From assembly GCF_000208865.1 (NCBI RefSeq), contig NC_018396.1:1636630-1700629 (forward strand): a stretch of 64,000 bases of DNA, in the 5' to 3' direction. The position numbers and the translations under genes are program-made. Shown here piece by piece: positions 54,335 through 64,000 of the stretch. How positions within the stretch are numbered: the stretch's first letter is position 1; every line of letters begins with the position of its first letter. The notes beneath the pieces are model-generated. The model did no database searches, was not told where the DNA came from, and saw only the letters and a list, made by a program, of their open reading frames with translations. Origin of the DNA: Neospora caninum Liverpool. Taxonomy: Eukaryota; Apicomplexa; Conoidasida; Eucoccidiorida; Sarcocystidae.

Positions 54335-57300
54335 ATGCATATGCACAGAGCTGTCAAAATGACGGCGTCAGCTCCACTGCTGCGTTCTTTCCTCCGTCTT
54401 CCCTCAACTCTCTTTCTGTGTTTTTCGCTCTTGCCCGTCTCTGGGGCAGTTCTGCTTCCTTCTGTCCAATCTGCATCCCAAATTCCCACACAGAACCCCT
54501 CTTTTCCTGCCGACGGCGCCTCTTCCCTCTTTGCCTCTTCTCCCTCCCTCGTCCCTTCCCCAGAAACCGACCCAAGTTTTCGCCCCGCCTCCTCACTCCG
54601 TTCCTTGCGCGCGTCGCATCGGTCTCCCCACGCCTCACGCTCTTTCGCTGCCTTTGTTTCATCGCCGCCTTCGTCTTTTCCCCCCTTTTCTTCGACCCCG
54701 CACGGGACTGACTCGGCCGGGAATGCCCGCCCCGCTGGCAGAAGCATTTCCCGACATTTCCCGCCGCAGTCAGACAACCCCCTCCACCACGCTCCCCGTT
54801 CCTCGTCCCCGTCAGCTCTTCGGAGCGTCGCTCCGGCCACGCACCCGCAGGAAGCTGGGGATGACGCCTTTGAAGGTTTCCGAGCAGAAACGGTCGCCCT
54901 GTTCCCTGGCCAAGGCGCCCAGACCGTCGGTGCGTACCCCCCGGAGACGCAGTGCGAGGACCTAAACGGGGGGGGGGAAGGCAGGCGACACCCAAAACGG
55001 CCTCTGAATGCACCTTAGGAATGTGGAGCCGTCGACGAAAACCATCCACCCCCACACGCTTCATGCTGCAGCGCTTTCGTCGTCGTACACCACACATATC
55101 TACGACGATGCGTATGTCTCTACCCATGTGTATGCCCAGCTTGGTATCTCTGTTGCTGTCTGCGCGTTTTCTACGCCTTCGTGGCGGTTCTCTTGCGTAC
55201 ACTCCCCCTTCCAGTCCTTGCCGCTCGGTGCCTCCTGCCTGCTGTCTGCGCTTCCATCAGGCATGGGCGTGACGTCGGCCCGCCAGTCGGCGGCGGCCAA
55301 GGCTCTCTTCAAAGAAGCGTCGGAAGTCGTTGGCCGAGACTTGCTGAAGCTCTGCGAAGAAGGCCCCGAGGCAGACTTGCACCAGACAGAGTGGGCGCAG
55401 CCTGCGCTGCTGACAGCGAGTATGGCGGCCGTCGCACGCTGGAAAGAAGAACAAGAGGTGCGCAGGCCGGTTCGCGAGACAGCAAACGGCTTCAGGGAGG
55501 GACAACGGCCGAACGCACACAAAGGGAGAGGCCAAGCGATATGGAAATGACACCGGCCGCTTCCCTCGCCATTCTCAGGGCCCAAGGAAGAACTCAGTCA
55601 ATACCCGAGAGACGGGCATGCATTTATGTCTTTCCTGCGCCACCGTCTGTCGCTACACAGCTCACACCCCATTTGCCGAGTGCTGCAACCCGTAGATGCG
55701 TGTGGCGGTGCGTGGGATGGCCAGCGTCTTCGCTAGTGTCCTCTCTCTCGAGGTTCAGTGTTCTCTCTCTCGAAGTTCAGTGTTCTCTGTCTCGAGGTTC
55801 AGTGTTCTCTGTCTCGAGGTTCAGTGTTCTCTGTCTCGAGGTTCAGTGTTCTCAGTCTCGAGGTTCAGTGTTCTCTGTCTCGAGGTTCAATGTTCTCTGT
55901 CTCGAGGTTCAGTGTTCTCTCTCTCGAGGTCCAGTGTTCTCTCTCGAAGTTCAATGTTCTCTCTCTCGAGGTTCAGTGTTCTCTATCTCGGGGTTCAGTG
56001 TTCTCTGTCTCGGGGTTCAGTGTTCTCTCTCTCGAGGTTGAGATGAGGAAAGAGAAGTCCGAGAGAGGGGAGGGCGCGAGCACAGCAGCGGGATCTGGGC
56101 GCTGTTCGGCCGTCCAGATCGGGGCTCGCCGCGCGTCCCACGACTTGCAGCATTGTGGCTTCGTGCGTTTCTTCGACTCGTCGTCTGACCCTCGTTTCCT
56201 GCTGTTCTCTCTGCTCCAGGTTTCTTTCGTGTTCCGTCCTGAGTTTTTGCCACGGTCGCTGCTTCGCGTCTTCTGCCTCACGCTCTCTCCCTCTGTTATC
56301 GCCTTCCCCCCCTTTCTCGCTCTCGTCTTTCGTTCTCTTCGCTTTCTGTTCCCCTGCCTTCCGCCTGCAGTCCGGCTCTCTTTTCCGTGGTTCCCTGTGT
56401 CTCCACGCGCTCTGCTGCTTTCTCCCCTCCTTTCGTTCGTTCCCCAATTCGCTTCTCGACCGCTTCGGCCTTCGGCCTCCATGTGCTCTTCCCCACTCTC
56501 TCGTCCCTTTGCGCTGCGTCTGCTTGGCCCAGGCATCTGCGTCGCCAGCGCCGTCGCCCTCGGCCACCCTGGGTCTGTCCCTCGGGGAGTACAGCAGTCT
56601 GTGCTTCGCAGGAGCGCTTTCGTTCCCGGAAGCAGTGCACCTGACGCGTCAGCGAGGCCTGCTGATGCAGAAGGCGGGCGAAGGCACCGGCGGCATGGCG
56701 GCTGTTCTCGGGCTGACTCGGGAGCAATCCGCTCGCCTTCGCGACGCCGTGCAAGCGACGCTGCGCGGCCGGAGCGGCGACTCGGCCCGAACCGGGGAGG
56801 TCTGCGAAATCGCCAACTACCTGTGTCCGGGAAACATCGTTTTCTCGGGAACTCGCGCGGGGATTGACGCGCTGGAGGAGCTGGCGACGCAGAAGGCCGA
56901 TCCGGCGGAGGCGGCCCGCGGCTTCCCACGAGCGAAACGCGTGGTGCGGCTCAGAGTCAGCGGCGCCTTCCACAGCTGCTTGATGCAGGAAGCTGCGGAG
57001 GGGTTGCGCCAGGCGCTTGAAAACGCGGAAATCAAAACGCCCAAGATCCCCGTCGTCATGAACGTGGACGCGCGCACGCATGCAGACCCGCGGGTGATCA
57101 AACAACAGCTCATGAGACAGGTGAGGCCTCGCGCAGGACCGTCGACACACGCCGAGAGAGGAGAGGTCCGAGAGAAACAGGCTCCGCGAGAAGCCGTTGC
57201 GCTGCCTCGCGCGTTTTCCAGTGTTTACCCGAGAGAGAGTGGTCACGGCAAGGCGAGAAAAAAACGTTCGCGTGCGGGGTGACCAGTCAAACCGTGGACT

Positions 57301-58052
57301 GCACAGGCCGAGAGCGAGACGGAGACACCCCACTTGCCTAGGGAGGCGCTCATTCTCCAGGTGTCTCGGGGTCGCCGCGTGTCTTCTCTTTTCCCCCCGG
57401 TTTTCTTTCTTTTCTGCCCTCGTTTTTTTCTTTTCTCTTTTGGCCGTCGTTCTGTCTGCGGCCGTCAGCGTTTGGTGCGCACAGCCTCGACGCAACGCGG
57501 TTGGTTCGTCCACGGAACCGCCGGATTCGGGCAAGTTCCCAGGAGACCACGCAAACTCTGTGCCGTTCGGACTCGCCGGCTGGTTTGCATTCTGCGCCTT
57601 CGAATGTCCTCGGCGCTCGTTCTTGCTTCCTTTTCGTGTGTGACCGTGGCGCGCATCTGTTTCGGAGAGACGAAAGGATGGCCTCTGCGTGTGCGTGGCT
57701 ATTTTCTTTTTTGGGTAGCCTGTAGTCAGGGAAGATGTAGAAAACGCATTGTCTAACAGTGTGCGTGCATGCAAAAAGGTGCGCTGTGCAAGCGATTCGC
57801 GGAGCCTTCTACAACAGGATGTCTCTCCACTTTTTGTCGACTCTGCGCGTGGCTGGCGATCCGCTCTTTCACGCTTCCGCGCCTTTGCCTGTCTCTGCGT
57901 CTCAGCTCACAAACCCAGTGTTGATGGACAAGAGCCTAGAGCTGCTCGTCGACCGGGGCATGCAGGAAGGCTTCGAATTCGGCCCCGGAGGCGTGTTGGC
58001 GGGGCTGATGAAGAAGACGCGGCAGGAGGTCAAAGTGCACCAAGTGGATTGA
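54335..58052 (+). CDS. FabD: Malonyl-CoA:ACP transacylase (FabD), apicoplast-targeted
   Basis: Four exons: start at 54335 (or 54359) to 54929, 55261-55457, 56533-57120, 57906-58052; 500 aa from ATG 54359, 508 from 54335. A hydrophobic signal peptide (LLRSFLRLPSTLFLCFSLL) is followed by ~130 Ser/Pro/Arg-rich residues without acidic runs, the bipartite leader expected for apicoplast import. Numbering from ATG 54359: GQGAQ (184-188) forms the oxyanion side, GLSLGEY carries the catalytic Ser272, LTRQRGLLMQ holds the malonyl-binding Arg, and SGAFHSCLM the catalytic His403. The C-terminus has GPGGVLAGLMKK. FabD loads malonate from CoA onto ACP for type II fatty-acid synthesis in the apicoplast. The x residue in G-x-S-L-G-E is Leu, as I recall for plant plastid enzymes, not the His common in bacteria. 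Intron 2 holds a large minisatellite. Confidence 0.93.
55739..56040. repeat. 22-bp intronic minisatellite (about 13 copies)
   Basis: Tandem TCTCTGTCTCGAGGTTCAGT(GT) units carry C/G, GAGG/GAAG and CGAGG/CGGGG variants plus one copy shortened by two bases. They lie in intron 2 of FabD. Because 22 is not a multiple of three, all three plus-strand frames cycle through similar Ser/Leu/Val-rich sequence, which mimics coding. Confidence 0.93.
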
Positions 58053-59627
58053 GGCTTCCCTTCGAAAGAACAAAGGTGCACGGAAAGAGCGAGAGAAGCT
58101 GCAAACGCGCACCGCAGCCAAAAAGACGCGTTCACGACGATTCATCCCCCCCCCGCGAGAGCCATCAGCCGCCCTCGGCCTCGAGTTGTTGCCCCTGGCG
58201 ACAGGCGTTTACAACGTGTAGGGCCCGGGAAGAACACCAGCGCATGCGTTCCTCTGGAGACAATGAGAAGTGTGGATCGGGAAACCGGCTGCGCAGGGAG
58301 AGAGATGAAGACCTCTGATTGGCGTGGCCCGAGGAGCGCCGAACGGCACCTGTTTTCCCCTGAGAATCGCCCCGCTCCACTGGTTTTCTTACTTTTTCTT
58401 TCTTGGCAGATGATTCGTGGGCCGCGTTCTAGGTTTGTCGCCGGCGCCTTCGCGTTGGGGCTCCAAGGAAAATTGCGACGACCTTCGAGTGGGTTTCTTC
58501 CCTATGCAGAGGACCGCCCCCTTTCACGCGGAAGATTCCGCTTCTGGACTGCTGATTAAAATCCAAACTGTTTTCGCCCCCAGCTAAGACACACGCGTCC
58601 CTCGCGTTTCGCTTGCTCAGCGGAGCTGGGTGGGAACCTCCGGCAGGCACCGCAGACCCACCGCGCCTGCCTGAGAGGAACCAGTCAAGGACGAAAGCAT
58701 GTGCGCGTCGCGGGATTTCGGAAACGTCGGTCACTCCAGGAAGGCCGCATTTTCCATATTGAGAAGAACGTAGCTGACGCAAGAACTGTATTCACCCGGC
58801 ATCCGTTTTACTGCTCGTATGTTCGTATTTACCTATGCTTACCGGTGGATTAGGGATAGCTGTCCAAGTCGACCTTCTAAATCTCCGACTGTACAAACAC
58901 TTCCTATGCGTCTCCTCTTTCCCTCGCCAAGTCTCTCGCCCCACGCAAAAAACAACTTCCGGCTAAACACCCTTTCCTTTAAAACACACTTCCCTTTTTC
59001 GCCGTCCGTAAGGCCTCACAGTACCAGAAGCCATGTGATCCAGACAGTGCAACGGGACATCCACTGTTGAGGTCGAGCTCACGGCCGCGTTCGTGGCCTG
59101 GAAGCGCCGTAAGAGTAGGCTTCGCTTCTCTGCCGCAGTGAGAAATTCAGTCTAGCCTCTCGAAGCAAAGCTGGTCCGTCCGTAAGGGTTATCGGCGCTT
59201 CCAGAGCGCATGCAATCTGTCGCTGACTGCGCCGAAGATTCACCGGCGAGTTGCGGGGGTTTAAGCGTGAACGCCATGCGGAAGTAGGTTTGAACGTTGC
59301 GCAGAGAAGACAAGATAGGCAGAGACCAGCAGAGCCGCGAGGCATCAACAGACGATTTTCTCGACTCGCAAACGCTCGCGTGCACAAAGCGCGGCGCCCT
59401 CGTAGCTTCGCAACAAGAGAGAAAACAGATGGCCCGAAGAAGTCCGGGTCGCGGAGCCTTGGCGCGCCGCCGTTGGCCGCTGTGACCGAAAACAGAGAAA
59501 AACGGTGAGTGCGCAGTTTGCCCCCGTCGTTCAAAAACCCCTCTCGATCTCTGATGCTCCGTCCCCCGGATCTCTCTGGTCTTTCCGCCCTGGCCACTGC
59601 GATTGGGCCGCTCTTTCTTGAGTGCGA
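58053..59627. other. Convergent intergenic region downstream of FabD
   Basis: This holds the 3' UTRs of FabD and of the minus-strand gene to the right. It contains short open frames only. There is a poly-C run at 58,147-58,155. Confidence 0.5.
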
Positions 59628-61526
59628 CTAATCCTCGAGGGAGAAGAGAAAGTGAAGTTCTCGCTGTAGCTGCAGGAAGGCAGCCTCGCGAATCGCTCGG
59701 TAGTGGCTGACCTGCTTCAGTCTTTCTTCTTCGGCTCGCTGCTCACGTTCTCGCGGCCCTCGCCCAGTTTCTCCGTTCCTCTCACAGGACCAGAACAGCT
59801 GTGCGCGTTTTCTTCCTCTTATGATCCCCCTGTGAGCCTCCATCGGAGGCGCTGCGTCTCCATGTTCCGCTCCAGAGTCGGCGAGGCAAAGCCCGCCGTC
59901 TCCGTCGTCGAGTTCGCGCCGCCTCACGACACTCTCGGTCTCTGCTTCTGAGCCCCCTGCGGCGTGCGCGGAAGGCAAGACGGCGTCCGACAGGGGTGAG
60001 GACGAAGCGAAAGGAGGAGGCGAACCAATCTCCGCGGCGTCGAGTTTTGCGGGGCGTCGCGAGCGAGGCAAAGAGCGCGTTCCCAAAGACGAAACCGACA
60101 CATCAGACGCCGAGGAAGATGCGGAAGTGAGAGAAGAGGCGGACGCGTAGGCGCGAAGGAAGGAAGAGAGGGGAGGAGACAGCGGGAAGAGGCCTCGACA
60201 CTGCGCGAGGCGACGCTCGAGCCTCTCGCCATTCTCGCGCTTCAGCCGCTCCTTCACCTGCCAGGGTGAAAAAAGCGAAAGGAAGGCAGAGTGAAGCCGC
60301 AAGACCCCGCGCGCGACGCAGCGGAGGCACTGGAGGCCGACCGCAGTGCCGCGGAGCTCGACGCAGACACGGAAACGAAGCCAGCAGGAAACAAAGAAGC
60401 CGCGGGAAATGGGAACAGACGTGTCGCGGGTTGGTCAGAAAGGGGCGAACGAGCTCAAGAACGCGCGCGCTCAGCGGCGAGAGAGACACGAAATCAGACG
60501 GTCGAGAGAACCCAGCAAAACGGCTTGCAGCGCGGGGCGCGACGTTCCCCGCGGCGGAAAAGCGAAAAGACGACAACGCGCTGGAAGCAAGAAGACCCCT
60601 GGAAACCACGGACCGCGCAACGCCACCGCGAAAGCAGCAGGAAAAAAAAGAGACCTCCGATTCTCTTTCTGGCTTCTTCGCGGCCTGAACTTCCTGATTC
60701 GTTCGGGGTTGGGCCGCGTCGCCTCGTGCTTTGTGCTCGCCTGCGCAAATGGTGTGCTCACCTTCTCCTGCTGAAGAACAATCACGCGCCAATCGCGGAC
60801 GTCTTGTAGAAATTTGATGTGCATGGCAGCCTTCGCTGTGAGCCTTAGTCCGTCAGTTTGTTTGTCGCCTGCGCCTGGGAGCGCGCCCCTCTCTCGCTTG
60901 ATGAGGCCGTCGAGAACCGCGTTCTCGCCTTCAACGTTTAGCCGTTCCGCGTCTCGAAACGGTTGCTCCTTCATCTTCCCCCTCGTGGTTCCGCCTTTCC
61001 GCGTTTCCTTCTGAGCCCCGCACATGCGCTGCTTCTCCTCAAGCAGCACGCGAAGCGGGGAGCGGCATGTGGCCGCGGAGGCGCCCCCAGCGCCGGCCGC
61101 GGGGAGAAGAAGAACGCCGATTTTCCACACCGGGTTCGCCCACGTCAGCGAGTACTCTTCGTCCTCGGGACTGTTTGGCAGGAAGCCGCCCGAGGGCAAA
61201 GCCGCAACGAGCGCGAGCGACGAGAAGGGAGTCGCAGGCAGGACCAGCGACTCTCGCGAACGGCGAAGAACTGGCCGCGCCGAAGACGACCGTTGGAAAT
61301 GCGGAGTAATGTCCAGAGTTTGTCTACGCGACAGGAGACAGCGAGGGGCCGCGAAACGGAGAGAAATCGAGATCGAACTGGGGAAGCCACGCGGGACGAG
61401 GTGAAATAACGCAAAAGACAGAGAAAGCACTGCGCGTTGGGCGAGGCGGACGAGGCAGGTCACAAGAAAGACACCGCAAAAAACGACATACGAGGGACAG
61501 ACGCACGGGCCACGTAAAAAGGACAC
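59628..61526 (-). CDS. Unrecognised protein with coiled, charged C-terminal half (5' end unresolved)
   Basis: Two coding segments are supported. The upstream one is open from about 61,526 and ends at a good donor at 60,762 (CAGGAGAAG|GTGAGC). The last exon is 60257-59628, from acceptor CACCCTGGCAG to a TAA/TGA stop, in phase 0 at both sides. The N-terminal part includes SPEDEEYSLTWANPVWKIG and basic linkers; a helical stretch (AAMHIKFLQDVRDWRVIVLQ) spans the splice. The last exon is Ser/Ala-rich low complexity, then a helix (EQRAEEERLKQVSHYRAIRE) ending LHFLFSLED. No ATG lies near the 5' limit in frame, so at least one upstream exon is missing from the model. I recognise no domain. Nuclear or nucleolar function would be a guess. 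Confidence 0.5.
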
Positions 61527-62970
61527 CGGCTCCCTCTCCCCGGCGAACTTCGAAGTGGTAAGGCAGTCAGTGCGAAAGGGACGGCGAGAGAAGGACAGAG
61601 TTGAAAAAAGAACGCTCGGATCAACCTCGAAAATGCAAAGGGAGGTTAAACCTTCTCTCCGCCCCGCGAAAAAGCCTAGATGCGAGTTCTATCTACTGTT
61701 CTTGTCTGACCCGCTACACAGAAGAAAGAGAGACCCGCGAGAAAGAGGCGAGACTGGGGAATTCCGCTGCACGCAGAGCAGCGTACGCGCCACAGACCCC
61801 GGCGCGTTCGCCACTGCATTTTATCTTCCCCGAGAACTTTTCTTGTCGCGTGTCTCCAAGACTCCATTTTGTCTTTGACTACGCTTCTGTCCACGCTCTC
61901 GTGTTCCGAAACTCACTGGAAGAACGGGGCTGCAGCGAGACGTCGGAGAACGGAACCCAAGTCGTCCTCCACTGTCGAGAGAGTCTTTGCGCACAAACAC
62001 AGATCCACACACACCGGGAAAAGCGCTTGCGAGTTTCGAGGGCCGAACCGTTTTCGAAATCGAGGCTTGTGTTCGTCGCGTGCGGGAAACTCCCGGGGAT
62101 ATCCACACACAGCACAGGGCTGTGCTTGGGCGAGACTTTTGCTATTTTCTAGATCAAAACGACTAGTTTCTCAGGCTCAGTGCATCGACGCGGCCTCCAG
62201 ACCCGCCGCTGGTGCACGGACAGACGAGAAAACCCGAAAACAGGAACCTTCAAACCAACACGGGGCACAGCCCTCGCGCGAAGTTCGGATTCGCATGCGG
62301 GGACGAGCATCTTTGTCCCCGCTGGCAAGGGGGTCTAAACAGAGACGCCACCCTTGATCTCAGAGACACCGGAGACATCGGCGCTTCTTCCCGCCTTGTA
62401 CAACTAGCTCCCCGCGACTTACAGTCCGTTTCTGTCCTGCGCGCCAGGCTGCAGAGGAAGCCAGAATCGTTGAGAAACACAGAGAGGAGATAGAAAGTGA
62501 GAAGAAGCGCGCCGACTCGACTCACGATTGCGCGAGGCAGGAGACCGAGAGGAGACGCCGAGAACCGCGGGCCGCCAACGGAGATGAAAGCAAACGCGAG
62601 CGAGGCTAACGCCGAGTTTCGAAAGAAGAAGGAAAACGAAGGAAAGACGAGGAGAGGAAGACCAGCAGAGACTTCACAACACGATGTGACGCCTTCGCGC
62701 AGGCAGAGACAATCGCACATCCGCGATCGCTACACGCACCCAAACGCAAACATACGGACCCATCTACTAACCTGTCAACTTTGGCCTTATCTGTGAAGAA
62801 AACGCGCTAACGCCAGCAAAAGACAAAGAGACGCATCTGCCCATCGACACATACACCTTCCTGTCTACAGGCACTCATGTATACACAGGTCGATGCTTAC
62901 TCAAACATATACATATATATATATATATATATATAAGTATGATTGCATGCTTGCATGCTTGCATGTGTTC
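61527..62970. other. Intergenic or undetected 5' exons
   Basis: No exon of the gene ending at 59,628 could be fixed here. A plus-strand open frame at 62,430-62,620 is Glu/Arg-rich and coil-like, and a 157-codon minus-strand frame covers 62,720-62,250. Neither has splice-consistent neighbours. A (TA)n microsatellite at 62,909-62,935 is followed by three tandem TTGCATGC units (62,943-62,965). Confidence 0.4.
62943..62966. promoter_or_regulatory. Three tandem TGCATGC motifs
   Basis: Three 8-base units of TTGCATGC lie head to tail. TGCATGC is a cis-element enriched upstream of T. gondii genes and is bound by AP2 factors in apicomplexans. Here it lies at the 3' side of the minus-strand gene ending at 62,971 and upstream of the gene at 59.6-61.5 kb, so it could serve the latter. 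It may equally be a simple repeat beside the (TA)n tract. Confidence 0.35.
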
Positions 62971-64000
62971 TCAGCGCTTTGTGGTCTTACTCAGCTGAAG
63001 CTCGGAAAGCACAGATCCCCTTAAGGTGGTTTTCACGATTCCTTCCTCTGTATGGAGCTGCACGCCTGCCAGGTCGAACTCGGCGCACGCGTCGCCAGCT
63101 TCAGCGGTTCTGGAAAGCCACCAGATTTTTTCGGGCGCATTTGCCTTTCCCAAAACAGACACCTCGTCTGCGTCTCGCGCGTTTCTCGACTGAAAAGCGC
63201 CGACAGCTGCGGCGGGCTGTTCTGAGGAAGATCCAGGAGACATGGAGCGAGACGTCAGAGGGAGAGGAGAGGAAAGAGAGGAAAGAGAGGAAAGAGGAGC
63301 TGAGGGAGGCCAGGAGACAGGAGAGGCCGCGGCAGAAGGGAATCGAGACGGCAGAGCGGGCGTCCGATGAAGTAGCAGAAAGAAGTCGCGGGCGAGGTCC
63401 GGAAGCTTTGTGCGGATGTGAGACAGAGCTTGAAAGAAGAGGCGTTGCGAGCCGGGCCGCTCTTGCAGATCCGCAAAGTGCGAAGCACTAAAAACACAAG
63501 AAAGAGAAAAGAAAGCCACCAGAAATACTCCCACGCATCACATGCGCAAGAAAAAGAAGGCACAACATGCGAAACGAACTGCTCTGGAATATACCTATGT
63601 ATATATACACGGATATACACGGATATCCCTATATATATATATATATATATATGAGTTTTGGGGGAGTCGGAGTCACTTCTTACCAGAATTCAACGATTGG
63701 CGCGCCGAGCCGTTTCACCCATGTCCATCTCTCTCCTGCGACGATGGCCCAAAAGATCTTGACGAGTTCGTCCGTCGTCGGCTGCGCCACGCGCTCCTCC
63801 CACAGAGTGGTGCAGACGCTGTTAAAGAGCGCTCGATACACGCTCGGTCTCTCTTCTCTCTCAAAATCCTCATTTTCTCCAACCCCCCACGTCCCGCTCT
63901 CAGCAACGGAAAGATGTCCTGCCGTGGTGCCGATGCCGCCTTTACTCTCTCGCCCTGCTTCCCCTCCCCTGTCTCCACTAGTTCGGCTTTCAATCAAGGC
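62971..64000 (-). CDS. Unrecognised protein, C-terminal part only (continues beyond window)
   Basis: Two exons: the upstream one runs from the window edge to 63684 (donor TTCTG|GTAAGA), the last from 63487 to the stop at 62,971, with matching phase (TG + T). The joined sequence reads WTWVKRLGAPIVEF then CASHFADLQERPGSQRLFFQ, suggesting helical repeats. The upstream exon includes VYRALFNSVCTTLWEE and TDELVKIFWAIVAGE, which resemble helical pairs seen in organellar RNA-binding repeat proteins, but this is only a resemblance. The last exon has a Ser/Pro-rich insert encoded by a GA-rich repeat (63,255-63,300). The N-terminus is outside the window, so no function is assigned. Confidence 0.6.
63631..63652. 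repeat. (TA)n microsatellite
   Basis: This TA dinucleotide run lies in the intron between the two visible exons of the rightmost gene, about 30 bases after the donor on the minus strand. Confidence 0.9.

Noticed and set aside
55696..56867. Ser/Leu/Val-rich repeat protein frames (115-369 codons)
   Set aside because: Products of the 22-bp minisatellite in FabD intron 2. FabD exons 2 and 3 join in phase across it and give a normal enzyme.

Overview
The window is nuclear DNA of a tissue-cyst-forming coccidian, most likely Toxoplasma gondii or a very close relative (Hammondia, Neospora). The reasons are: intron-rich genes with clean GT-AG junctions; GA/CT-rich low-complexity intergenic DNA with (TA)n microsatellites; nuclear copies of apicomplexan cox1; and gene content that includes an apicoplast-type FabD, a PKA catalytic subunit and a conoid-type calmodulin-like protein. 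From memory, and not checkable here, PKAc1, CAM3, ATP synthase delta and FabD have neighbouring locus numbers in T. gondii, which fits this layout. I built exon models by eye. In the models called complete, splice phases agree across every junction and the total length is a multiple of three.

Layout. 2.3-6.7 kb (-): acid-sphingomyelinase-like secreted phosphodiesterase with Ser/Pro repeat inserts. 9.6-14.4 kb (-): membrane J-domain protein. 15.9-21.6 kb (+): AAAP-family amino-acid transporter. 24.5-27.1 kb (-): RING-between-RING E3 ligase. 29.3-29.8 kb (+): single-exon calmodulin-like protein. 32.8-34.6 kb (+): PKA catalytic subunit. About 35.4-41.5 kb (+): large alpha-helical (ARM/HEAT-like) protein of unknown function with more than 20 exons. 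41.8-44.8 kb (-): GPH/MFS-type transporter. 48.9-49.4 kb (+): pterin-4a-carbinolamine dehydratase. 51.0-52.6 kb (-): mitochondrial ATP synthase delta subunit (bacterial epsilon). 54.3-58.1 kb (+): apicoplast malonyl-CoA:ACP transacylase. 59.6-61.5 kb and 63.0-64.0 kb (-): two unrecognised proteins, the second running off the window.

Functional links. The PKA catalytic subunit and the calmodulin-like protein are adjacent and both belong to cyclic-nucleotide/calcium control of motility, invasion and egress. FabD (apicoplast type II fatty-acid synthesis), ATP synthase delta (mitochondrial ATP) and the pterin dehydratase (cofactor recycling for aromatic amino-acid hydroxylases) are ordinary metabolic genes. 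There is no operon logic, only a mixture of divergent and convergent pairs.

Non-genic structure. Two copies of the same cox1 segment (NUMTs) are present, one fairly intact just upstream of the GPH transporter and one decayed inside an intron of the amino-acid transporter, beside a perfect 12-bp hairpin. Minisatellites of 18, 21 and 22 bp lie in introns of three genes. (TA)n tracts are frequent in 1-21.4 kb and after 62.9 kb but essentially absent between. I found no tRNA, rRNA, CRISPR or intact mobile element, and nothing I can defend as a wholly new biological system. The best candidates for novelty are the large helical orphan and the NUMT pair.
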